Source: Megalonaias nervosa (taxonomy: Eukaryota > Mollusca > Bivalvia > Unionida > Unionidae). From it: a stretch of 64,000 nucleotides of DNA. The stretch covers positions 1 through 64,000 of the forward strand of contig JAECUM010033786.1 in the NCBI GenBank assembly GCA_016617855.1, written 5' to 3'. Positions 19,917-29,500 of this stretch are shown piece after piece. How positions within the stretch are numbered: position 1 is the first letter of the stretch; each line of letters begins with the position of its first letter. The position numbers and the translations under genes are program-made. The notes under the pieces are model-generated. The model was not told the DNA's origin. It ran no database searches and saw nothing but the letters and a program-made list of their open reading frames with translations.

Positions 19917-20140
19917 ATGTCTACCAACATTTACGGACGTTACTCGGCTCTAGACACGGTGCTGATGTAGATCTGAACCGATTTGCCACCAAAGTGGATT
20001 TGACCGAGTTTACTAGTCGTGTTGATCCAGGTGAGGTTGGGATTTTTGAAGATCAAACTGACGAACTGAAAAGCGTAGACATTCAAGATATTATTGTCAA
20101 GTTGAAAGGCGCTGTCACAAAGAACATTGTATATAAATAA
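19917..20140 (+). pseudogene. Small IYGR-type protein shared with the second block
   Basis: ATG 19917 opens MSTNIYGRYSALDTV. One frameshift later comes ADVDLNRFATKVDL, then EVGIFEDQTDELKSVDIQDI, ending at TAA 20138-20140. The protein at 59965-60171 has the same plan: DIYGRFS, DIDLSKYTNRDDL, EVVIFQDKYG, then a hydrophobic DII end. Both lie directly after the protease. No function known to me; conserved position and length (about 70 residues) in two diverged copies argue it is a real virion or accessory gene. Confidence 0.65.
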
Positions 20141-20141
20141 T

Positions 20142-20660
20142 TGAATCTGACCGCAGTGACATACGTTTCGTAATTTACTGACGGGGCGCTGGACCCACTG
20201 GCAACATATGCTAATAGTGATAACAATTTCGTTCCACTTGTCAATAAATATCTTCTTCAAAAGTGGTGTTATCAAACCATCGTATGAATTGTTATATAAT
20301 TGTGTTAAATGTCAAGTAGAAATTGCTATTTGGAATCACCCTGATGTACCACCAATTATTCGAGGAGAGCTTGGAATCATCGCACGTGCACGTGAAAACG
20401 CTCAGACATTAACTTAAGCAGCAGATGCAAAACCTCTCCGGGATTGTTTCTACAACGATGAGGTGGCATTCACTGACGTATCCACCCCAATTACATTTCA
20501 TGTTAATTATGTTAAGCTAACATTGACTAGGCTAGCAACAAAAGGCGAACCTGGTCAACTGATATTAAACAAGGACGCACTTGTTTCTGATAACATTTAT
20601 TCGACAAATTCGATCGTTAGAGGTAAAAGGCGCTGGTGTAATCGGTGTGTTTGCAAGTAA
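20142..20660 (+). pseudogene. Orphan ORF between IYGR protein and membrane protein
   Basis: Starts in one frame (DGALDPLATYANSDNNF, VPLVNKYLLQKWCYQT). It shifts at about 20275 to VKCQVEIAIWNHPDVPPII and RGELGIIARARENAQTLT. After one TAA at 20415-20417 it continues FYNDEVAFTDVSTPITFHV and KGEPGQLILNKDALVSDNI. About 170 codons in all, mixed strand/helix composition. The block at 60.2 kb lacks it. Function unknown. Confidence 0.45.
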
Positions 20661-20984
20661 AAAGGGTGCTAAACTATCGCAAGAAATGTAAATATTTCAG
20701 CGGCTGTTATTTTCTATAACTGTATGGCAGTTGTATCAGCAAATAAGGTTAGTTTGTTAGAAGCGTGTGTGTGTTTGTGTGCATTGCGCCTGCGCTTGAT
20801 GATGAAACCGGACAAGGAATGTTTGTCATGTAATTAAAATACACGATTGCATTATTAATAAAAGAACTATAACGAAAATTCAGTCTGACCGACGTGAAAA
20901 ATAATCGAAGCTGAACAACAGCTGCGAAATAAAATTAGTTAGAGAACCGCGCTAATCTTGAATATAAAGCGCGTGCTTGGTTGT

Positions 20985-21274
20985 AGCAGCTATTTTGCGA
21001 TTTTGCTGCGGCAGTAGCTGTTGGTCTTGGTGTGTCTATGCTCACAACCACAACAACCATCGTAGATGTACCAATCGGTATTATTGTCGGAGCTATATCG
21101 ATAGTAACTGGTGTCTTTGGTGATGCGAGCAAATTAATTTCAATGCGACTACATTCACGAGTACGCGTCTATTCTGAACTGCTTGCGGCCACACAGTGCA
21201 GTCTCAGTACAAACAGTAAATTCTACTCGGTTGCAATCGAGGATAAAATAATCATTGAAACATTGCGGATTTAG
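20985..21274 (+). pseudogene. Two-helix membrane protein of the Polinton element
   Basis: Open frame with a hydrophobic segment FAAAVAVGLGVSMLTTTTTI, a second VPIGIIVGAISIVTGVFGDA, then a basic helical tail (SMRLHSRVRVYSELLAA) and VAIEDKIIIETL. The homologue at 60.3-60.75 kb has two similar hydrophobic helices followed by the 'K..EY..LL..A.....LSSLI...F.DG.ISD.EF' tail usual for this Polinton family. The upstream part, which should be basic, is broken. It is the last gene of the element before the Ty3 fragment. Confidence 0.6.
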
Positions 21275-21399
21275 AAAGAGAAAAGCGTGGGTATATTGAT
21301 CAGTAACATAGATTTTCCTGTCAGAATACATACATCACTCTCTGCAGGATTTTTGTTTTCGTTTCTACAATAACTACGGACTGGAATAAATATTATTTC

Positions 21400-21681
21400 T
21401 TTTCTAAGAAATTAAATAAGCACCAAATAAATTACTCAACAATCAAGAAGGAATGTTTGGCTTTAATTTTAGCATTACAGCATTTTGAAGTTTACATTAG
21501 TTCAGCTCCATCTCTGGTTGTTGTGTTTAGTGATCACAACCCCCTTACTTTCATCGACAAGATGAAAAATAAAAATCAAAGATTATTAAGGTGGAGTTTG
21601 TTTTTACAAGAATATAATCTGGACATCAGGCACATCAAAGGAAAAGACAATTTGATTGCAGATGCACTTTCCCGTGTATAG
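21400..21681 (+). pseudogene. Ty3/Gypsy pol 3' end: RNase H only
   Basis: FSKKLNKHQINYSTIKKECL, LILALQHFEVYIS, VVFSDHNPLTFIDKM, RLLRWSLFLQEYNLDIRHIK and GKDNLIADALSRV form the C-terminal RNase H of a Ty3/Gypsy polymerase. The frame ends at TAG 21679-21681, 135 bases before the 3' LTR, so no integrase follows RNase H. That fits Gmr1-like elements, in which integrase precedes RT. The element is 5'-truncated near 21395. The frame is intact within the fragment. Confidence 0.88.
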
Positions 21682-21802
21682 AAATATTATTTCAGGTACA
21701 CTTTGTATAATTCATAAGAGATTTTCTTATGTAATTTCTTTACCTCATATATAATTTACATATGGTAAAAAGAAAGTTTTATTACATAAATCTTTCTTTT
21801 TT

Positions 21803-21816
21803 CTTTATGGGGGAAG
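21803..21816 (+). promoter_or_regulatory. Polypurine tract
   Basis: TATGGGGGAAG immediately precedes the TG of the LTR, the expected primer site for plus-strand DNA synthesis. Confidence 0.7.
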
Positions 21817-22748
21817 TGTTACGTATATGTAATTTATTTGCTTTGTGTTAATTTTAAATTCTTTTTTATTATTTTTGTTTCATTACATTTTATTTTAAGG
21901 ATGATATTTTTACTGGATTTAACATTTTTCCCATTAAATTTTGTTCTGTTCTTTTAGTCTCTTTAGAACACAAAATATTACTTAATCACTATTTTTAGTT
22001 CACCTTAGTTGAGAGAGTTTTAAACACAGAGTGAAAACGATTGGCTATTACCAAGGTCATGTTCGGCCCACGTGTTAACCATGTTGGAAACAGCCTTTCT
22101 TTTTTTATTTACTTCCAGCGTGAGAATCTAATTTTCAGATAGGGCTATTCTTGCCTACGTGATAACTGGCATTTTTTTTTTTTTACTGCGCTGTTCAAAT
22201 TAATGATCACGTGAGCCACCATGTGATCTAAAATCGTGTGTTAAGACAGATAGTTTTTAGCAGACCCGTTCAGTCGTAACAAAATACCTTTGGGTACAGA
22301 GGTATTCTGTGTTGTTGCCGTTTGGGTTGATTTTTTTATTTAAAATAATTTATTCACTCTAGAAAACATACAAGTGCTTTTCTTCATCAAAATTCTTGGA
22401 CAAAGACATTTATTGGAAATTTATTCTGGATTTCTAAATTGGAACATTATAAGTTGTGATTCAACGAAGAACTGTTGACTTTTCGTACAACTAATTCGTT
22501 TGACGTCATCGTCCTCCATCTTGGAACTTCGTCGGGATTCTAACTTGGATTCAGTTAGAACTGTTTAGTGATAGGACTTATATTTTTAAATTCTAGGATT
22601 AATTTTTGGATTATACTTACAAACTGTAAGTCATTTTCCTATTTTTACATTGTTTTCTAGGGAAATAAATTATTCTGTTTAAATATACAAAGCTTGTTGG
22701 CTTTCACTCTTTTCTTCGTTACTGAGTACGAGCCCTTGTCACGTAACA
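21817..22748 (+). mobile_element. 3' LTR of a Ty3/Gypsy element (932 bp)
   Basis: Begins TGTTACGT right after a polypurine tract and ends ACGTAACA, an 8-bp perfect terminal inverted repeat with TG...CA ends. Contains a CRE-type TGACGTCA at 22501-22508 and a poly(A) signal AATAAA in GGGAAATAAATT near 22664. No 5' LTR is present in the window, so the element is truncated and target duplications cannot be checked. Confidence 0.88.
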
Positions 22749-22759
22749 GACTGTACATG

Positions 22760-23703
22760 GATTAGTCGGTAAACCCAAAAGTGTGCAAAAAAAACTAAAA
22801 TCTGGTGGTTTTACACGTAGAGTGTGATAGGAGAGCGCATACCGAAAATATCCCCAAAAATAAGACATTTCACGATATTCCATTAACCTGCTTCGCTGAC
22901 ACATTATTAAATACATCCAAAGGCGTCATTCGTTGTTGTGACTTGGCTGGAGTCAGCGACACAGCAATCATCGAAGGGATGAAAAATGAAGGTGTCACTG
23001 CCTCCGTAGAATTCGTATTAAACAAAAGAACAATTTTGAAGGACACCAACACGATTATAGCCATCTTCAACAAGCCAAAAGTACCAAATGTGGTCAAAGT
23101 TGGATTTGACAAGTCAAGGTTAAGATATACATACCAAACCCACTTCGATGCTTCGAGTGTCAGAATTACTGCCATCATGAAGACAGATGCTGGAAGAGAC
23201 AAGTATATGCCCGATGCATAAACCCTTCTCATCGGGAATCTGAGTGTAGTGCCACACCACATGGCGTCAACTGTGGAAATAAGCGCCACGACAATTCCTA
23301 GGATGGTGAAACCTGGAAACAAGAGAAGGAAATACAGAGGGTAAAGTACACTTCTAACATCCCTTATCCAGAAGCCGGAAAGCTTGTATAAGCTAAAACT
23401 TCCCTCCCCGGCCCAGCCTTCTCAACTGTAGTGAAGAACAATCCGAAAACAACTAAAGACTCACAAACGCAAACAAGCCCACCTGATTCACCATCAATCT
23501 CAAACACTCCACATTACAAACCTAAGAAGAGTACAATATCCACCCAAACAACATTCAACAACACAACGCCAAAATCTCCCAACAGTATAAAGAGATCATG
23601 GATAAAATGGTTCTATTTTAAACTCTCGTTCCTCTATGAAGAAAGTATGGGAAACGTTCCGCAAAATAAATGGAAAGGGAAACACAATTTTTTCCACATC
23701 TGA
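22760..23703 (+). pseudogene. Non-LTR retrotransposon ORF1 (RNA-binding, zinc knuckle)
   Basis: KPKSVQKKLKSGGFT, LHVECDRRAHTENI, LLNTSKGVIRCCDLAGV and TNTIIAIFNKPKVPNVVKVG lie in one run of frames. After a shift come IPNPLRCFECQNYCHHEDRC (a perfect CX2CX4HX4C knuckle, 23149-23190) and a second knuckle RCINPSHRESEC whose first Cys is now Tyr. A Thr/Ser/Pro-rich tail (QTQTSPPDSPSIS) follows, up to 23703. This is the nucleic-acid-binding ORF1 of jockey-like non-LTR elements. The 5' end is missing or unrecognised; it starts 12 bases after the Ty3 LTR. Confidence 0.8.
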
Positions 23704-23705
23704 AA

Positions 23706-24118
23706 TTAAACAATATCAATTTAAATTTCAAATATGACATAGCAAATATACTTGCTGATAGTTCCTCCTCCTAATTATTCAGAAGCCTTTCGAAAATTAA
23801 AAAGTAAAAAAAAATAGACACGGTGGAAACTTACATCTAATAACTCAGAAAGTTATAATCAACCGTTTTCACTAGTGGAGCTTATTAAAGCTTTGAACTA
23901 GGCCCAAGATACATCTGCTGGGCATGACAAAATACATGAACAGTTTTTGAAACACCTACCAGAACCATCTTTAATAGCTCTTTTAGAAATCTTCAATGAT
24001 ATATGGATCACGGGTAATGTATCAAACATTTGGAAAGAAGCAGCAGTAATATCAGTTCCTAAACCAGGTAAAGATAGCACAGATCCTGCCAAATACTGTC
24101 CCATTGCTCTTTCAAGCT

Positions 24119-24190
<72 letters not shown>

Positions 24191-26380
24191 CAATAGAACC
24201 AATGATCAATTATCGGCTTGTTTGGTTCTTGGAGACTAATAATTTAATATCTCCTTTTCAAAGTGGATTTCGATATGGCCGTAGCACCAATCATCACCTG
24301 GTTAGACTGAAACATTTATTCGCGATACTTTTATCAAGTAAGAACATTTAGTAGCGGTTTTCTTTGATTTAGAAAAGGCCTATGATACAACATGGAAGTA
24401 CGTAATAATAAATGACCTGCACGATCTGGGTCTAAAAGACCGTCTTCCCTCTTTCGTATCGAACTTTCTCTCAAAGAGGGAATTCAAGGTACGAGTGGGT
24501 TCAAGCCTCTCTGATATGTACGAACAAGAGATGGTGGTGCTCCAAGGCAGCATTTTTTATCTGTAACTCTTTTAAACATCAAAATTAATAACATTAAGAA
24601 GGGTTTGGCTCCTGCTGTGGATTGCTCCCTATACGTTGATGACTTCCTAATATTTTATCGATCAAAGCACATGCATACCATTGAAAGACAACTACAACAA
24701 AATATAAACAAGATTCAAAATTTGGCCAGTGTCAAAGGCTTCAAATTTGCAAAAATAAAAAACAGTATGCATGCATTTCTGTCAGTTACGAAGATATCAT
24801 GATGAACCCAAACTCACGCTGGACGGAACATCTATACCAGTTGCTGAGGAAACGAAGTTTTTAGATATTATTTTCGACAAAACACTGACCTTTATTCCAC
24901 ACATAAAGAACGTAAAGGCTAAATGCTTGAAATCTCTTGATTTACTTAAAGTAGAAGCACACACTGCCTGGGGCGCTGATAGAAAAGTCATCGTCAAATT
25001 ATATAGAACTTTTACTCGCTGCAAACTGGACTATGGTTGTTTTGTTTATGGTTCATCCAGAAAATCATACCTAAAGATGCTTGACCCAATTCAACATCAA
25101 GGGATAAGACTCGCTCTGGAGGTATTTAGGACATCCCCATCTATGAGCCTTTTGGCTGAAGCGAACAAACTCCTTTATCACATCGTAGATAAATGCTTTC
25201 GATACAGTAAACCCTCAAATTAAGATCAAACCCTCTAAACCCTGCTTTTGCGGCTGTATTTCAACCCAAATGCAAAACATTATACCAAACTAAACGTGCT
25301 TTGGCGTTAAAATATCATCCAGCCTTGACTATACAAATATTGATCTTTCTAAAAATCCAGAAGACGTCCATCTCCGAAACACCTCCCTGGCTACTTAACC
25401 AACCAAAAGTACTTTTTAAGCTACACGATGGAAACAAATCTTGCACAAACCCTTCCATCTTCCACAACGCTTATCAAGAACGTATCGCCGAATTTAATAA
25501 CTACACAAGAATTTTCACTGATGAATCTAAAGATGGGGAAAAGGCTGCTGCAGCCTTCCGTCATAGAAATCACACAACAAAAGTTCGCCTACCAAATGGT
25601 ACATCGATTTCCTTAGCCGAAATCAGATCAATGGACCTTGCTAAGAAATATATCGAAAGCAAATGTATTTTAAACAGCATCATCTTCTCCGACTCAATAT
25701 CAGTACTTCAGTCACTACACAATAGAAAATTGTAAAACCCATTACTGACCGATATTTTCATCAAACATACCGAGCTGTGTACCTCGCACAATATAGTATA
25801 CTGTTGGTTACCCAGCCATATTAGTATTAATGGTAATGAAAAGCAGACGGCACTGTCAAAATGGCCCTACGCAATATGTGATTAGAAGTAATTCGCAAAA
25901 GGATTAAAGACGTTAATCTACTGTGGTTTTAGTATTTATTACTAAACAGCTCAACTGACTCAGTTTAATTTCCTTATTTAAAGTTTGTTAAGATATGTCA
26001 AAATCTAAACGACCGAAATATACAAAATTTAATAAACAGTAATTTTAGTGGGTGGAATCAAGTTCAATGAATCATGAATATGCAGTCTGCCATTGCTGTA
26101 AAGTAAATTTTAAGAAGAACGTCCCTCATTCGACCCAGAGAGCACTTGCATTGATCGGTTCTAGTTCACAGTCAGCAGCCTTAATCTACCCACAGGCAGG
26201 AAAAATTTTAAACTTCTTGGTGGACTCAGAAGAGTTGTACTAACACTGCCACATTGCAGACTCTTAAAGGATACTTTCGAGTATGAGAAAACTTTAGGCT
26301 AACTCCAGAGGAAACCTGGATCCAGTAACAATATATAATCTCCTATTAAATGTTCATATCAACAATGATGAAGACTTGCC
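23706..26380 (+). pseudogene. Non-LTR (jockey-like) reverse transcriptase with RNase H
   Basis: MKHLPEPSLIALLEIFNDI, AAVISVPKPGKDSTDPAKY, LISPFQSGFRYGRSTN, KAYDTTWKY, then CSLYVDDFLIFYRS with the YVDD catalytic box intact at about 24640. Next are EETKFLDIIFDKTLTFIPHI and RCKLDYGCFVYGSSRKSYLK, then an RNase H domain near 25500-25860: TRIFTDESKDGEKA, IIFSDSISVLQSL, VYCWLPSHISINGNEK. A conserved 3' remnant (LDPVTIYNLLLNVHINND) reaches about 26380. No endonuclease domain is visible between ORF1 and RT, so an internal deletion is likely. A long TG repeat sits in frame inside the palm domain. Confidence 0.85.
24122..24186. repeat. (TG)n microsatellite inside the RT frame
   Basis: About 32 TG units between the codons for SSSL and KTIEPMI. 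The number of bases leaves the frame open on both sides, so it reads as alternating Cys-Val. Confidence 0.92.
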
Positions 26381-26426
26381 AATATATAATCCAGGCAGTT
26401 ATCTACAAAGAAAGGCTAAAATGCTT

Positions 26427-26430
<4 letters not shown>

Positions 26431-26463
<33 letters not shown>

Positions 26464-26469
26464 GCATAT

Positions 26470-26535
<66 letters not shown>
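26431..26535. repeat. (TA)n microsatellites
   Basis: Two TA blocks, about 26431-26460 and 26475-26535, separated by CCTGCATATAAC. Confidence 0.9.
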
Positions 26536-26538
<3 letters not shown>

Positions 26539-26539
26539 T

Positions 26540-29500
26540 ATGAGAGGCAACAAGTTACTGTGAATGCACTAATGTGATAAGATGATGTGCATATTTTAAT
26601 ATATAAAAAGTAAATTTGTTCTAGAGTTGACATTGTTCTCCTTTTGCGTCCTAAAATCAGACTGATGAAAATCCTCCTGATTTGAAGTCAAAACTCCTGA
26701 TCAAATTTGCGCAGAACAATATTCCTGTATAAATTCGAGTACGTACTTAAGATTAGAATTCAGTCATAATAACTCCTCAGAGGGAGTATAGTATATTGTC
26801 GAATATTGTTCTTCTACCCCTTACAGATGGATCCTACCTCGCAACTGAAACATTAACAAAATGCTATAATTTTCAAGGTAGTTACATCTGCACGTAATAG
26901 TGATGTGAAAATTTGAGCTTCATTGCGGTTCTAAATCGATTTAAATGGCTGAGATAGCTGATGCCAGACAATTGCAGTAAGCTAAATTTATATAAATTGT
27001 CATTATTATTTAAATAGCATATTCTATATTGTATACTAGAATACTGATTTACCACAGACAGAGAGAAAATGTTGACCAGTTCTTTAAAGTCTGTTTTTAC
27101 ATGATGCAGACAATTAAATGCTATTACAAACCTAGGTGTAAAGTTGTAATGATAAGTGTATATGATTTCTTTTCTCATATACATGAAATTGATATTAGTT
27201 CAGATCCATGCAAATTATATACTTTTTCTAATATTACAAGGTCACTTAATACATTACAAAAGCAATTCTACCCGTAGACGATTATTTTCTAATAGAAATA
27301 GTGGTCCTATCGGTACTAAGAAATGACATGAATATGTAAATCATGAGAAATGGTTCATAAACCAAAGATTACCTGATATACTCTATCTGAAACAAACTGA
27401 TACACACACCGTTCACAAGCTCAATATAAACTAATTTTAAGCCAAGAAAATGGAATCACTCTGAGCACAAAATAGCAGACTTGATACAATATAACTGTTA
27501 CCATTTTGAAAATACATTCCTCTGGACACCAGGTGAATTTAATGATAACAGATTTAATGTTGTGACTCACTCATGGGACAAGGTAAATTTAATGTTATAA
27601 ATGTCGATAAGTTTAAAAGTTTGGGAAACATGGTGACTCTATCTGAATTTTACACGTGCGGACATTTAAAGGAAAAATTGGGCCTGTATGACAATAATCT
27701 TTTTTGTTTCATGTTGGAAATTAATATGACCCCAAAGTGCCTACCAGTGCTGAACTGTTATTTCGCTGATAAGGTCTCTATTTCCAGTTTTCCCCTACCG
27801 TCATGCAACTTTACATTTCTCTTATACTCAGACTGGTCCCCAAAATTCATCGTATAGACACTTTTAACATGTGTACTGACTGATTTGCCAGAACTCCTTG
27901 GTTTTGAATTACGAATCGGAAGCTCTGGTGTTCCATAGAGTTTACATACAATGACGAATCAATACAGCTAGAATCTGTATGAAGGAAACAGCGTCTCCGC
28001 CTTTGTCCAATTAATCACTTTTCTGTTGCACGGTTTCCTCCTTCTATGGGCCACAGAATTTATGTAGTAAAATGTTTATGCTTGCTATATAAACGAACAA
28101 TTATTCGGACGTTGAGGCCGAATAAAGCGTTACCCGAGGATAGTTTATTTTTAGCCGAGGTCCTTTCAAAACACCGAGTTTAGTTTACCATTGCGGCAAG
28201 CAAGAAACCCGATTACCTGGAGTTCTTTAGACTTTCCACACAACCAGGGTACTTATACAGTACAAGGACTTTTGTCTGGAAGCTGTCCACTCTACAGAAG
28301 CAATCTTCAGGTGTAGTGCTGGTTATATGAAGGGTAGTCATAGTGGGATTTCGTGCTGCCCGTCTCATGCTGTCGATTTTGACGTTGGCTCAGAGGACGG
28401 TATTGGTTTACCCACAGCGAGGGATTAAAACTTCGGGACCAACGGGTCTGCATGGAATAAGGGGCTATCGAGGACTCCTTAAGGGAAGGGCGGGCCATGC
28501 GAGGTAGTTCCTTGGCAATTAGACGAGAGTTGCAAAATCGGAAATACTTCGTGTTCGTCAAATGGAAGCCGTGAGATACATAGGTTCCAACTTTTAATCA
28601 ATATTATCCAATGTACTGATGCTTTCACGAAGGCTTAAATGAAGGGGAAAATGTCAAAACTGTATCCCGTGTTCTGTAAACTCTTTATCAAAACATCTAA
28701 ACTTAAGTTCAGAGTCTATAAACAAATAAAGTGAAGCTTAAGATTATAGAACTTATGTTTTATTTACATGTCACTAACATGTCACTGACCTATATATACT
28801 CTAACCCAATATTTTATTTTGGGGTCTGAATTCCTGTTCCATACTAAAAATGTTTAAAGTATTTGGAGCCAGATGAGGACGTTAATCCGGAAAATTTGGT
28901 CGAAGAATATCACTGGAGATCATTTCATATAAACCCATCTAGATTAGTTGAGAATGTAAATTTATAGGGAAATATATGGTAGTAAAACATCTGAAGTGAC
29001 ACTAAGTTGTTTCTACCCAATCGTCGATCGAAAATTGTATTACTTATAAAATATGTACATTTGTGTGTTCCAACTTTCATAATAGGCTCTAACGTTGTGT
29101 TCATTTGCATATTTGCATGACTATACTTCATCAAAAATAATGGTAGAGCTTAAACTCTGCCGGTAGATGAGGAAAATATCTTAAACGTTTTTAAAAAAAT
29201 TTCCAGAAATTGCCCAGCGTTAATCATGTCTTGACCAAATTTTCTTTCCTGTACCTAAGATATTACGTAACAACAAAACAATGTATGTATGTATGTATGT
29301 ATGTATGTATGTATGTATGTATGTATGTATGTATGTATGTGTTTGCGTGCGTGCGTGTATATATGTATCTATGTATGTATCTATGCATGTATGTATGCAT
29401 GCATTTCGACAAGTAGTTATATAGGTTCGTTAAATAAAATTGAGATACAACAATTATGCCAAAGCTGTCATAAATCACATTTTAAACGTTCATTTGTAAA

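Noticed and set aside
26403..26633. 76-codon minus-strand frame of Ile-Tyr repeats
   Set aside because: Product of the (TA)n microsatellite.
28307..28561. Possible Gypsy C-terminal frame and LTR around 28.0-28.6 kb (minus strand)
   Set aside because: No conserved block, terminal TG/CA repeat or polypurine tract could be confirmed.
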